Shown piece after piece: positions 8,314 through 16,846 of a stretch of 64,000 nucleotides of DNA (positions are counted from its first letter, which is position 1; each line of letters begins with the position of its first letter). The stretch spans positions 183,809 to 247,808 of the forward strand of contig NZ_JAFCJX010000012.1 in assembly GCF_018130695.1 (NCBI RefSeq), given 5' to 3'. A program made the translations under genes and the position numbers. The stretch is from Bradyrhizobium jicamae. GTDB taxonomy: Bacteria; Pseudomonadota; Alphaproteobacteria; Rhizobiales; Xanthobacteraceae. Under the pieces are notes generated by a model. That model saw nothing but the letters and a program-made list of their open reading frames with translations, was not told where the DNA came from and made no database searches.

Positions 8314-9294
8314 ATGAGCCGGTCGAACGAAACCACACGCCGCGGCGCAATGACCGCAGGCATAGGCCTCGCCGCTGTTGCAGCAGCATCTCTGGGCCCC
8401 ACCACAGCTTCCGAGGCCGCGAAGAAGACCTCTGCAGCATCTCGTGCCGCGGGCCGCGCAGAGAGCGGCTTCGTGACCGCTCGAGACGGAGTCCAGATCT
8501 TCTATAAGGATTGGGGCGCCAACGATGCGCAGCCCGTCGTTTTCCATCACGGCTGGCCGCTTAGCGCTGACGACTGGGACGCCCAAATGATGTTCTTCCT
8601 GTTAAAGGGCTATCGCGTTATCGCCCACGATCGCCGCGGGCATGGTCGTTCGACGCAGACCGATAGCGGCAACGAAATGGATACATACGCCGCCGACGTC
8701 ATCGCTCTAACTGACCACCTCGATTTGAAGAATGCCATTCACGTAGGTCACTCCACGGGCGGCGGCGAAGTTGCGCATTATGTCGCTCGCGCCAAGCCGG
8801 GTCGCGTCGCGAAGGCGGTACTTGTCGGCGCCGTGCCGCCGATCATGTTGAAGACGGCCGCCAATCCTGGTGGCCTTTCGCTTGAAGTGTTCGACGGCTT
8901 CCGCTCCGCGCTAGTTGCGAACCGTGCGCAGTTCTTCAAGGACGTCCCATCGGGGCCGTTCTACGGGTTCAACCGGTCGGGTGCCAAAGTCAGTCAAGGC
9001 CTCATCGACAACTGGTGGCGTCAAGGCATGATGGGCGGCGCCAAAGCCCACTACGACTGCATCAAGGCCTTCTCTGAGACCGATTTCACCGACGACTTGA
9101 AGAAGATTGATGTTCCCGTTCTGATTATGCACGGCGAGGACGATCAGATCGTTCCGATCGGCGACAGCGCCAAGTTGGCGATCAAGCTGGTTAAGCACGG
9201 CACGTTGAAGACCTATCCCGGCCTGCCCCATGGAATGGCTTCCACCCACGATGATATCATCAACGCAGACCTACTAGCGTTCTTCCGAGCCTAA
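8314..9294 (+). CDS. Tat-exported alpha/beta hydrolase, non-haem chloroperoxidase type, 326 aa
   Basis: The N-terminus carries a twin-arginine signal (TTRRGAMTAGIGLAAVAAAS), predicting export of the folded enzyme. The core is an alpha/beta hydrolase of the cofactor-free haloperoxidase/esterase group: HHGWPLSADDWD (oxyanion loop), the nucleophile elbow VGHSTGG (Ser147), the acid in HGEDDQIVP (about Asp276), and the base in LPHGM (His306). The ribosome site GGGAGGA is strong. It diverges from an OhrR-type regulator, so expression probably rises under organic peroxide or oxidant stress. Related enzymes catalyse perhydrolysis or ester/lactone hydrolysis; the physiological substrate is unknown. 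Confidence 0.88.
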   Translation: MSRSNETTRRGAMTAGIGLAAVAAASLGPTTASEAAKKTSAASRAAGRAESGFVTARDGVQIFYKDWGANDAQPVVFHHGWPLSADDWDAQMMFFLLKGYRVIAHDRRGHGRSTQTDSGNEMDTYAADVIALTDHLDLKNAIHVGHSTGGGEVAHYVARAKPGRVAKAVLVGAVPPIMLKTAANPGGLSLEVFDGFRSALVANRAQFFKDVPSGPFYGFNRSGAKVSQGLIDNWWRQGMMGGAKAHYDCIKAFSETDFTDDLKKIDVPVLIMHGEDDQIVPIGDSAKLAIKLVKHGTLKTYPGLPHGMASTHDDIINADLLAFFRA

Positions 9295-9307
9295 GATTTT
9301 CCGAAAG

Positions 9308-9346
9308 CGATCGCCCCGGCTGTGCACACGGGACGATCGCCCCGGC
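9308..9346. repeat. 13-bp direct repeat
   Basis: CGATCGCCCCGGC occurs at 9308-9320 and again at 9334-9346, just after the hydrolase stop. No T-run follows, so it is not an obvious terminator. Apart from this, 9295-9593 holds nothing I recognise. Confidence 0.5.
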
Positions 9347-9593
9347 CTTGCGGTCTGCCAAACGCGTCGTGATCCACCTCCGGAATGTTGTTCACGAAAG
9401 ATCCAATCCTGTTTGAAGCCGTTAGACCTCTTTCACCGTGTCATAGGCTGTCGCTCAATCTGCGAGCTCGCCAATTCGACAAATGCCGGACTGCAATATC
9501 AGTTCTGATGAATGCGTTCGCCCAATGCTTGTTCGGCGGGTCGCCGACGGAGAGTATCGGTGAGGAGCTTTCTTTCGCAGTCGGAGCCACTTA

Positions 9594-9857
9594 GTGTCGA
9601 AGCCGTTAAAGAGAGGGCGTTGGCCCATTGTTTTCGTTCCCGGCCGGTTGGACCCAACAACCGAACTATCCGACGCGACAAAGCTTACCAAGGTTCAAAT
9701 GCCAACGATCATTGTCAACTCGCTAATCCGAGCAAGTCTTTCGACCGTTGGCGAAGTTCGCAAGGCAAGCGACGTAGATATTAGACGACTTCTTCGCATC
9801 GGACCAAAAGCGCTTCGATACTTGCGAGAGAAGTTGGGCGCCAGACAGACTTCGTAA
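9594..9857 (+). CDS. Small protein resembling the RNA polymerase alpha C-terminal domain, 87 aa
   Basis: From a GTG start the second half of the protein reads IIVNSLIRASLSTVGEVRKA then SDVDIRRLLRIGPKALRYLR. This follows the helix pattern of the RpoA C-terminal domain (a helix-hairpin-helix fold in which a short LxxLxI-T-GDL helix precedes a GxKSLxEI segment). The N-terminal 35 residues are basic and not assignable. It is much shorter than RpoA and has no subunit-assembly domain. Stand-alone alpha-CTD-like proteins occur in rhizobia as uncharacterised genes. It may bind DNA or activators. No operon partner is present. Confidence 0.55.
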   Translation: MSKPLKRGRWPIVFVPGRLDPTTELSDATKLTKVQMPTIIVNSLIRASLSTVGEVRKASDVDIRRLLRIGPKALRYLREKLGARQTS

Positions 9858-10302
9858 CGCGCTGCGGCAACAGGCGCAAATTTCGCGCGTTAGAAGATTA
9901 TTTGTCAATTAAGGAAGTGAGAGCGCCAATGCCGTTCGACTTTCCGCGAACGCGAAAAAAGGTGGTAGCGATGGAACGTCGACCCGATACTTCTGAACAT
10001 GACAACAGTGCGTCGCAGGCAATGCGCAGCAAAGCCCACCCGCTATCCTTCTTGTCGTGCTTAGCCTGATCATCGACCTTCCCGATGATCAAGGACTTTA
10101 GACGACGCTGATCCATGCTTGGTAGTAGCCGGCTGTTTCATCGTGGATGAACAGTGACGTCCGCGCTGCAACGCAGAAACGCCGTTGGCGCGTCTCGGAC
10201 AAGAGCCGTGGGCGCCGCGACACAAATCTACTGGCACAAAAAATGCTGAGGCTCGAATGACCCGATGGCGCGCCGTAGCTCGCCGGGGGCACGGAGGAGA
10301 AA
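9858..10302. other. Intergenic stretch without a recognisable gene
   Basis: No coding frame, structured RNA or clear promoter was recognised here. Immediately before the dehydrogenase start lies GGAGGA at 10292-10297, a good ribosome site. Confidence 0.4.
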
Positions 10303-11355
10303 ATGAGAGCCCAAGTATTGAGAGCCTATGACGAGAAACTTTCCAACGACCTTTGGGTCGGGGAAGAGATGGTGCCTGATCCGAAGTTGACGAAATCAAC
10401 CGACGTCATTGTCCGCATAGGTGGTGCGGGCGTATGCCGGACCGACCTTCACATCGTCGAGGGCGTGTGGAAGCCGCACATGGATCCGAGCGGTGACAAG
10501 CTGCTTCCCCTCGTCATGGGACACGAAAATGCAGGCTGGATCGAGGAAGTCGGCAAGGAAGTCGAGGGACTGAAGAAGGGCGATCCTGTCATCGTCCATC
10601 CGAAGATCAGCGGCGGGACATGCCTCGCCTGTCGCCGAGGATTCGATATGCATGGTCCCGGAACGTTTCCAGGCCTCGATTGCAACGGCGGCTATGCAGA
10701 ATTCCTTTGCACCTCAGAACGCAATATCGTCCCGCTGCCACGGACTTTGGCGCCAAAGGATGTCGCGCCGTACGCGGATGCAGGCCTCACCGCCTATCGC
10801 GCCGTCAAGAAGGCCACGCGTCACCTTTTGCCGGGCGAATCTTGCGTTGTTATCGGTGCGGGCGGGTTGGGCCACATTGGAATCCAGTGCCTCAAAGCGA
10901 TGTGTGCGGCCGACATCATTGTCGTCGACAAGTCCGAAGCATCGCTGAAACTGGCCGAAAAATCGGGCGCCGATCATCTCGTGAAAGCTGACGGCAACGA
11001 AGTGGCAGCCGTTCTGGACCTGACCGGTGGAAACGGTGCGGAGGCGGTGATCGACTTCGTCGGCGAGAAGGGCACGACGTCAAAGGGCCTGGCAATGACC
11101 CGTCCGATGGGCAGCTACTACGTCGTCGGTTACGGCGAGGACATTCGGGTGCCGACAGTCGACATGGTGATCACCGAGAAAAACATCATCGGCAATCTGG
11201 TCGGCACGTGGGCCGAACTAACCGAGTTGATGGCTCTTGCGGACCGAGGTCTGGTTGAACTTGCCACGACCGAGTATCGCCTTGCTGACGCCAACAAGGC
11301 CTTGCACGATCTCAATGCCGGCAAGATTCATGGACGGGCCGTGTTAATCCCTTGA
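10303..11355 (+). CDS. adh: Zinc-dependent alcohol dehydrogenase (MDR family), 350 aa
   Basis: Oxidises an alcohol with NAD(P). The catalytic zinc site is visible as GVCRTDLH (Cys) and MGHENAGWIEEVG (His-Glu). The cofactor domain has VIGAGGLGHIGIQ and the downstream acidic residue VVDKSEA, favouring NAD. The structural zinc lobe is incomplete: CLACRRGFDMHGPG has only two of the usual four cysteines. It lies just upstream of the diiron monooxygenase promoter region. Propane-type operons often have an alcohol dehydrogenase next to them to oxidise the secondary alcohol product, so a role in 2-propanol-like oxidation is likely by context. A hairpin follows the stop codon. Confidence 0.88.
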   Translation: MRAQVLRAYDEKLSNDLWVGEEMVPDPKLTKSTDVIVRIGGAGVCRTDLHIVEGVWKPHMDPSGDKLLPLVMGHENAGWIEEVGKEVEGLKKGDPVIVHPKISGGTCLACRRGFDMHGPGTFPGLDCNGGYAEFLCTSERNIVPLPRTLAPKDVAPYADAGLTAYRAVKKATRHLLPGESCVVIGAGGLGHIGIQCLKAMCAADIIVVDKSEASLKLAEKSGADHLVKADGNEVAAVLDLTGGNGAEAVIDFVGEKGTTSKGLAMTRPMGSYYVVGYGEDIRVPTVDMVITEKNIIGNLVGTWAELTELMALADRGLVELATTEYRLADANKALHDLNAGKIHGRAVLIP

Positions 11356-11369
11356 AGGATAGCTGCATC

Positions 11370-11403
11370 ATCCATCGCGAGCATGCATTTCCTCGCGATG
11401 GAT
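11370..11403 (+). terminator. Terminator-like hairpin after the alcohol dehydrogenase
   Basis: A perfect 12-bp stem, ATCCATCGCGAG (11370-11381) with CTCGCGATGGAT (11392-11403), encloses a 10-base loop 14 bases after the dehydrogenase stop. No T-run follows, so termination would be Rho-assisted or weak. It separates this gene from the monooxygenase operon. Confidence 0.5.
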
Positions 11404-11643
11404 CGAGCGAGCGGCCATCGCCAAGCCAGTGTGGTGTCGTCTGACGCCGTCACCTGAGCCCCAATCGTCTGTTGGTCACGGGCTGCTGCAGTTCAATCAG
11501 ATCGGTTTCACACAAGCTCATATCGCAGTGCAAACATCGCAAAGGCGGAGGAGCGGTCTGATCTCCGGAGTCTCATTCTGCGCCATCGTCTCAATCTGCA
11601 TCGTTGTCAATCTCATATCGATAAGATCGCTTGGGAACGCCGC

Positions 11644-11850
11644 ATGAGGTTCGTCCTCGTCAATGGCAGAACACCGTGGCTGAAGACGTTCTGCATGTCT
11701 TGCTGTGAGCCGATACGCGAACACTACCTGAGAGAATTCAGTACCGGTCTCCCTTTCTGCGATCATGACTGCTACGCCCACTACACCGAGCGCTGGATCG
11801 AAAAGGCTCGTCAATCAAAACGGTCGGCCAGTTTCGAGGACTATCGCTAG
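11644..11850 (+). CDS. Small cysteine-containing hypothetical protein, 68 aa
   Basis: The frame starts MRFVLVNGRTPWLKTFCMSC and continues with CEPIREHYLREFSTGLPFCD and HDCYAHYTERW. It has an FCxxC pair and a CDHDC pair, a spacing that could bind one zinc. I recall similar short proteins in Bradyrhizobium, where they are uncharacterised. There is no obvious partner gene, and it lies in the upstream region of the monooxygenase promoter. The alternative is a chance frame. Confidence 0.5.
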   Translation: MRFVLVNGRTPWLKTFCMSCCEPIREHYLREFSTGLPFCDHDCYAHYTERWIEKARQSKRSASFEDYR

Positions 11851-11983
11851 TCCGAGTGGGCGGGCAACGCACCAGTCTCGGCATGCGCCGCCCCCAGCGC
11901 GAAAGAGGCCTGTCGCATCGAGTGGACCGCGCTCGATTCCGAACGCGCGCAAACCGTTGCCCCGGGACAATTTGCGGCGCTGC

Positions 11984-12006
11984 TGCAGCGCAACCATTGC
12001 GCTGCA
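11984..12006. promoter_or_regulatory. Upstream activator palindrome for the monooxygenase operon
   Basis: Perfect 10-bp arms TGCAGCGCAA (11984-11993) and TTGCGCTGCA (11997-12006) flank CCA. The site lies roughly 180-200 bases upstream of the expected start of the sigma-54 promoter at 12161-12176, the usual distance for an enhancer-binding protein. The likely binder is the activator encoded at 21421-23487. Confidence 0.65.
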
Positions 12007-12160
12007 AAGTGACGGTCTCCGTGTTGTGCCGATTCTCATTTTGCAACTCTTGTCGCAGCTTGCATTTCCGTAGGTCGCCAACAGCGAGCCGCGACGTCTC
12101 CCTCCGCGCTGATCCTCACCTCCGGCAGTCAGAAATCGATCTAGCGAGCCGAGAGCGCGC

Positions 12161-12176
12161 TGGCACGCCCATTGCA
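12161..12176 (+). promoter_or_regulatory. Sigma-54 (RpoN) promoter of the monooxygenase operon
   Basis: TGGCACGCCCATTGCA matches the -24/-12 consensus TGGCAC-N5-TTGCA with the required 10-base spacing between GG and GC. Transcription should start near 12187, leaving a leader of about 300 bases before the first gene. In that leader (12187-12495) I see only the ribosome site AGGAGG at 12481-12486. Confidence 0.88.
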
Positions 12177-12495
12177 AAGCTGTTCAGCACAACAACGCTG
12201 ACTGCTCCGTTCGGGGCGAGCCGCGAAAAGAACGAGGGAAGGGGATGTCAAGCTGAGGGCGAGCCTTGGGTGAGAGACTCAATTGTGATCGGAAGACAGC
12301 TGGTCCGAAGATCGCTCCTGATCATCCATGAGGCGTTCCACAGTCATCCCGAGACCCTTGCCGATATCAAACGTCCGGCCGTGCAAACGGTCGCGAGGTG
12401 GCCCGTAACGTACGGGTAAGCACTGCTCGGTCCGCGGAGGTCCAGGCAGGCGGAATATCGATGTGGTTTCTGACCCGATCAGGAGGAAAGACGAG

Positions 12496-14166
12496 ATGTC
12501 TGGAACGCTAACACTCAACAAGATCACCGCCCAGCGCGGCATTTCCGTCGGTGAGGCTGCAAAGAAGATTGCAGATCTCGGATGGAATCCGTCCTACGTC
12601 CAGGAAGCGATGACCTTCCCCACCGACTACAAGATCACGAAGGCGCCGAAGGATCCGATGAAGCAGGTCCTTCGCTCCTATTTCCCGATGCAGGAGGAAA
12701 AGGACAACCGCGTCTACGGCGCCCTCGATGCCGCGCTTCGCGGCGACATGTTCCGCAACGTCGAGCCGCGATGGGTCGAATGGATGAAGCTGTTCCTGGC
12801 GATCATCCCGTTCCCGGAAATCTCGGCGGCACGTTCCATGGCAATGGTCGGGCGCCTGGCCCCGGGTGAGGACCTTCGCACCGGTTTCACGATGCAGATG
12901 GTCGACGAGTTCCGTCACTCGACGATCCAGATGAACCTGAAGAAGTGGTACATGGAGAATTACATCGATCCGGCCGGGTTCGATATCACCGAGGAGGCGT
13001 TCGGCAAGTGCTACGCCACCACGATCGGTCGCCAGTTCGGCGAAGGCTTCATCACCGGTGACGCCATCACGTCGGCGAATGTCTACCTGACCGTCGTCGC
13101 CGAAACGGCGTTCACCAACACGCTGTTCGTCGCCATGCCGTCGGAAGCGGCCCGCAACGGCGACTATGCGCTGCCGACCGTGTTCCTCTCGGTTCAGTCG
13201 GACGAGAGCCGCCATATCGGCAACGGTCACTCGATGCTGATGTCGATGCTGAAGGAGCCGGAGAACCACCTGTTGCTCGAGCGCGACATGCGGTACGCCT
13301 TCTGGCAGAACCACGCCATCGTCGACGCGGCGATCGGCACCTTCATTGAATACGGCACCACGAACCGCGACAAGAACAAGGAGTCCTACGCGGAGATGTG
13401 GCACCGCTGGATCTTCGAGGACTATTACCGGACCTACATGCTGCCGCTCGAGAAGTACGGCATCAAGATCCACCATGACGACGTGCAGACCGCCTGGAAG
13501 CGGCTGACCGAGAAGCACTACGTCCACAAGGTCGCGCAGTTCTTCGCGGTCGGCTGGTCGGCGAACTTCTGGCGCATCGAGGCCCAGACCGACAAGGACT
13601 TCGAGTGGTTCGAGCACAAGTATCCGGGCTGGTATGCGCAGTTCGGCGAGTTCTGGAAATGGTACGAGAAGCTGTCGCATCGCGGTCAAACCAACATCCT
13701 GTTCAACAGCGACGTCGGCTACGTCTATCCGCATCGTTGCTGGTCGTGCCTGGTTCCATGCCTCATCCGTGAGGACATGGTCACCGACGAGATCGACGGC
13801 AAGCTGCACACCTTCGCCCACGAGCTCGATCGGTGGACGGCCGTGGAAGCATTCGCCGGCGAGTACCAGGGGCGTCCGACCCCGGCGATGGGGCGGTTCA
13901 GCGGCCGTCGTGAGTGGGAAAGCGTCTACCACAATGTCGATATTGCCGACGCCATCAAGGATCTCGGCTTCGTGCGTACGGACGGCAAGACCCTGGTCGC
14001 GCAGCCGCACCTGCGCTTCGACCAGAAGGAAATGTGGACGCTCGACGATGTCCGCGGCCACATCCTCAAGAGTCCGCTGCAGACGCTGCGGGAGATGAGC
14101 CCGGCCGATCGCGAGAAGCATCTCGCCGAGTATCGCAAGGGATTCACCATCAATCCCTGCCACTAA
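12496..14166 (+). CDS. mimA: Soluble diiron monooxygenase hydroxylase, alpha (large) subunit, 556 aa
   Basis: Catalytic subunit of a bacterial multicomponent monooxygenase of the propane/acetone (PrmA/MimA) group. The full diiron ligand set is present with canonical spacing: Glu108, then Glu138-x-x-His141 (EFRH) 30 residues on; Glu203, then Glu237-x-x-His240 (ESRH) 34 residues on, exactly as in methane monooxygenase. The start at 12496 (MSGTLTLNK) is chosen because AGGAGG precedes it; the frame extends upstream to 12463. It oxidises a small alkane, ketone or phenol with O2 and electrons from the reductase. It is the first gene of a sigma-54-driven operon (alpha, reductase, beta, coupling protein, amidohydrolase, DUF59, GroEL). 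The exact substrate cannot be read from sequence. Confidence 0.92.
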   Translation: MSGTLTLNKITAQRGISVGEAAKKIADLGWNPSYVQEAMTFPTDYKITKAPKDPMKQVLRSYFPMQEEKDNRVYGALDAALRGDMFRNVEPRWVEWMKLFLAIIPFPEISAARSMAMVGRLAPGEDLRTGFTMQMVDEFRHSTIQMNLKKWYMENYIDPAGFDITEEAFGKCYATTIGRQFGEGFITGDAITSANVYLTVVAETAFTNTLFVAMPSEAARNGDYALPTVFLSVQSDESRHIGNGHSMLMSMLKEPENHLLLERDMRYAFWQNHAIVDAAIGTFIEYGTTNRDKNKESYAEMWHRWIFEDYYRTYMLPLEKYGIKIHHDDVQTAWKRLTEKHYVHKVAQFFAVGWSANFWRIEAQTDKDFEWFEHKYPGWYAQFGEFWKWYEKLSHRGQTNILFNSDVGYVYPHRCWSCLVPCLIREDMVTDEIDGKLHTFAHELDRWTAVEAFAGEYQGRPTPAMGRFSGRREWESVYHNVDIADAIKDLGFVRTDGKTLVAQPHLRFDQKEMWTLDDVRGHILKSPLQTLREMSPADREKHLAEYRKGFTINPCH

Positions 14167-14172
14167 GGAGAC

Positions 14173-14202
14173 GGAAGGGGCCGGCTACGGCCGGCTCCTT
14201 CC
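14173..14202 (+). terminator. Strong hairpin between mimA and mimB (attenuator or mRNA stabiliser)
   Basis: A 13-bp GC-rich stem (GGAAGGGGCCGGC paired with GGCCGGCTCCTTCC, one G-T pair) with a TACG-type loop sits 7 bases after the mimA stop. No T-run follows. It probably protects the upstream message or reduces read-through, favouring the hydroxylase alpha subunit over the reductase. Confidence 0.6.
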
Positions 14203-14247
14203 CGATCGCTCCCCAAGATATGAAAGCGTTCGTTTGAGGAGGCCCCT

Positions 14248-15288
14248 ATGGGCGCGCCCGCCAATGTCGTTCGCCTGCAACCGGTAGGCATAGAGTTCGA
14301 GGTCGAGGAGAACGAAACTGTTCTCGACGCTGCGTTTCGTCAGGGGATCGCGCTGCCGCATGGTTGCAAGGAAGGGCAGTGCTCGGCGTGCAAATGCGTC
14401 CTTACCGGAGGCGATGTCGAGCTGAAGAAATACTCGACATTTGCCCTCAACGAGATGGAGCGCGGCCAGGACTACATCCTGCTCTGTCGGACCTTGGCGT
14501 ACTCCGATCTCGAAGTGGAGCTCCTCAACTACGACGAGGAAGTGCTGTCGAAATCGATCCCGGTCAAGGATTTCATGGGCACCGTTACCGGCGTCTCCGC
14601 GCTGACCCATGACATCCGCCGCCTCGAAATCACACTGGAGCAACCTCTGAAGTTCTGGGCGGGTCAATATGTCGACATCACGCTCCCGGGACCAGAGACG
14701 ATTACGCGCTCGTTTTCCATGGCAAATTCGCCGGGCGAAAGCCAAAAACTCGCGTTCATCATCAAGAAATATCCCAATGGACGCTTCTCCTCACGACTCG
14801 ACGGAGATCTCGCCGTCGGAACCGAAGTCGGAATCAAGGGACCCTACGGGACCTGCTTCCGACGAGAAAACAAAACTGGAGCCATGATCCTGGTCGGCGG
14901 CGGATCCGGAATGTCGCCACTGTGGTCCATCCTGCATGATCACATCAGCTCCGGGGAAATGCGTCCGGTGCGCTTCTTCTACGGAGCCAGGACGCAGAAC
15001 GATCTCTTCTATCTCGACCATTTCGCGGAGCTCGCCGCCAAGCATCCGGAGTTCACCTTCGTTCCGGTTCTCTCCCATGCGGCCGACGACACGGCCTGGG
15101 GCGGGGCAAAGGGCTTCGTGCATGAGGCAGTCGGAGAGCACCTTCGCAGCGCGGACTATGGTGAAGACGTCGACGTCTATGCCTGCGGACCATCGCCAAT
15201 GATCGAGGCACTGACTCCAGTGTTGCAGATGAGCGATGTCGAGTCGGACCGCATCTTCTTCGACAAGTTCACGCCGGCGAACAACTAA
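14248..15288 (+). CDS. mimB: Monooxygenase reductase (2Fe-2S, FAD, NADH), 346 aa
   Basis: Passes electrons from NADH to the diiron hydroxylase. The N-terminal plant-type ferredoxin domain binds 2Fe-2S through Cys40, Cys45, Cys48 and Cys80 (HGCKEGQCSACKC and ILLCRTLAY). An FAD domain follows, with TRSFSMANSPGE (the RxYS-type flavin motif, here RSFS). The C-terminal NAD domain has ILVGGGSGMSPLWSIL and ends with VYACGPSPMIEAL. Length and order are those of PrmB/MimB. It is the second gene of the operon, preceded by GAGGAGGCCCC. Confidence 0.92.
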   Translation: MGAPANVVRLQPVGIEFEVEENETVLDAAFRQGIALPHGCKEGQCSACKCVLTGGDVELKKYSTFALNEMERGQDYILLCRTLAYSDLEVELLNYDEEVLSKSIPVKDFMGTVTGVSALTHDIRRLEITLEQPLKFWAGQYVDITLPGPETITRSFSMANSPGESQKLAFIIKKYPNGRFSSRLDGDLAVGTEVGIKGPYGTCFRRENKTGAMILVGGGSGMSPLWSILHDHISSGEMRPVRFFYGARTQNDLFYLDHFAELAAKHPEFTFVPVLSHAADDTAWGGAKGFVHEAVGEHLRSADYGEDVDVYACGPSPMIEALTPVLQMSDVESDRIFFDKFTPANN

Positions 15289-15343
15289 GACGCCTTGACC
15301 GCCTAACGAGCTAGAGCCCAACAACAGGAGGAGGAAGACGACC

Positions 15344-16414
15344 ATGACTGCCGTTCAAACCGTATCAGCCAAATCCGGTGCAGCAGGTTCTGCGGTGTTT
15401 CCAGATTCGGATAGCCGTAGATACCGCTATTTCGAACCGCGCAACAAGCGAGCCACGCACTACGAAGACGTAACAGTCGACGTGCAGCCGGATCCGGAAC
15501 GTTACCTGTTGCAGGACTGGATCATCTCCTTTCCCGACGGCAAGGGTGCATACACCAAGGACAACACGGCGGCCCTCAGCTCGAATTGGCATGCGTTCCG
15601 TGCTCCCGACCAGGAGTGGGAGCGCACGCACTACCAGCGCCAGTCCAAAATCGAAGCCATGGTCCAGGCCGTGATCGCCAACGGTCGCAAGTCCGGGGCG
15701 CCGAAGAGCTTCGACAAGGCCTGGATCAAGATCCTGCAGAATCATCTCGGTGCGTGGAAGCACGCCGAGTTCGGTCTCGGCACGTCGCTGATGCAGGCTC
15801 AGCGTTACGGCTACACCCAGATGATTAACAATGCGACGCTGACGAACTCGTCCTACAAGCTTCGGCTTTCACAGGATATTACGCTGTATCTCGCCGAGAT
15901 CGGAATGGACATTCCGGGCTTCGACGACACGGCCGGCAAGCGGGTCTGGCTCGAAGACAAGGGCTGGCAAGGAACGCGGGAAGCGATCGAGTCGATCATG
16001 GGCTCGGCCGACTATCTCGAGCAGTATTTCGCCACCAACATCGTGTTCGAGCCGTTGGTCGGCGAGCTGTTTCGCAGCGGCTTCCTGATGCAGGTGGCCT
16101 CGTCGAACGGCGACTTCATCACGCCGCCGGTGATTTCGTCCGCGGAAGCGGACTACGAGCGCAATCTCGCGAATACGATCGACCTGATGCACCTTCTGGT
16201 GACCGACAATCAGCATGGTGCCCACAACAAGAAGCTGTTCCAGGGGTGGGTGAACAAGCATGTCGCGCTCGCCAACAAGGCGGCGGCCGGCCTGCAGCCG
16301 ATCTGGTCGCAGCCGCACTCGAAGCCGGTGCAGTACGCCGATGCGCGTGCGCAGTCGGTCGAACGCATCAAGAAGATTCTCGGCGAGCTCGGCCTCACCC
16401 TTCCCAAGGAGTAA
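15344..16414 (+). CDS. mimC: Diiron monooxygenase hydroxylase, beta (small) subunit, 356 aa
   Basis: A ferritin-like structural subunit that dimerises with the alpha subunit and carries no diiron site. Recognisable features are the opening after residue 20 (YRYFEPRNKRATHYEDVTVD) and the conserved helical stretches EHLGAWKHAEF-like (NHLGAWKHAEFGLGTSLMQA) and DLMHLLVTDNQHGAHNK. Length matches PrmC/MimC. An AGGAGGAGG ribosome site precedes the ATG. Six bases separate it from mimD. Confidence 0.9.
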   Translation: MTAVQTVSAKSGAAGSAVFPDSDSRRYRYFEPRNKRATHYEDVTVDVQPDPERYLLQDWIISFPDGKGAYTKDNTAALSSNWHAFRAPDQEWERTHYQRQSKIEAMVQAVIANGRKSGAPKSFDKAWIKILQNHLGAWKHAEFGLGTSLMQAQRYGYTQMINNATLTNSSYKLRLSQDITLYLAEIGMDIPGFDDTAGKRVWLEDKGWQGTREAIESIMGSADYLEQYFATNIVFEPLVGELFRSGFLMQVASSNGDFITPPVISSAEADYERNLANTIDLMHLLVTDNQHGAHNKKLFQGWVNKHVALANKAAAGLQPIWSQPHSKPVQYADARAQSVERIKKILGELGLTLPKE

Positions 16415-16420
16415 ATTGCA

Positions 16421-16792
16421 ATGTCCGTTGCTTCAAGAAGTGCGACCAACCAGAACATCTTCCAGAAAATGGGCGACCTCGTCTTCGAACAGACGATTTC
16501 CCATCAGTGCGGCGTCACCATGAATGACAGCGTCGAGGCGCGCGCTATCGCCGAATTCATGGGGAAGAAGCCGAGCGTGACCGTGACCTACCAGCCGGCC
16601 CTGATCCGCATCGACGGCGAGGGCAAGTTGATCTTCAAGATGGACGAGATCAGCGAGATCCTCGGCAAAGAAATGACGGCCGAGATCTTCGAGGTGAACA
16701 CCTCGACCCACTATGGACGGATGGTGCGTATCGACGACAATACGGTGACGCTGTTCGGCAATATGGACGAGGTCTTCGAATACATCGAGTGA
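16421..16792 (+). CDS. mimD: Monooxygenase coupling (effector) protein, MmoB/DmpM family, 123 aa
   Basis: Cofactor-free regulator that docks on the hydroxylase and tunes O2 activation. The fold is seen in GVTMNDSVEARAIAEFMGKK then SVTVTYQPALIRIDGEGKL and the helix DEISEILGKEMTAEIFEVN. Length is normal for the propane group. The ribosome site AAGGAG overlaps the mimC stop, indicating tight coupling. A GC-rich hairpin follows 20 bases after the stop. Confidence 0.9.
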   Translation: MSVASRSATNQNIFQKMGDLVFEQTISHQCGVTMNDSVEARAIAEFMGKKPSVTVTYQPALIRIDGEGKLIFKMDEISEILGKEMTAEIFEVNTSTHYGRMVRIDDNTVTLFGNMDEVFEYIE

Positions 16793-16811
16793 GCTTCCTT
16801 CTCCCTGACTG

Positions 16812-16846
16812 GGTGGGGCCGCATCCCCGGCGGCTGTGGCCCCGCC
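16812..16846 (+). terminator. Hairpin after the coupling-protein gene
   Basis: GGTGGGGCC (16812-16820) pairs with GGCCCCGCC (16838-16846), a 9-bp stem with one G-T pair around a 17-base loop. No T-run follows. It lies between the four monooxygenase component genes and the accessory genes, and may set a step-down in expression rather than a full stop. Confidence 0.4.

Noticed and set aside
9308..9346. Rho-independent terminator after the hydrolase
   Set aside because: The two copies are direct, not inverted, and no T-run follows.
12508..14163. Long minus-strand open frame (551 aa) opposite mimA
   Set aside because: It mirrors the codon structure of a confirmed gene in high-GC DNA, has no recognisable domain, and is rich in Arg, Val, Asp and His as antisense frames are.
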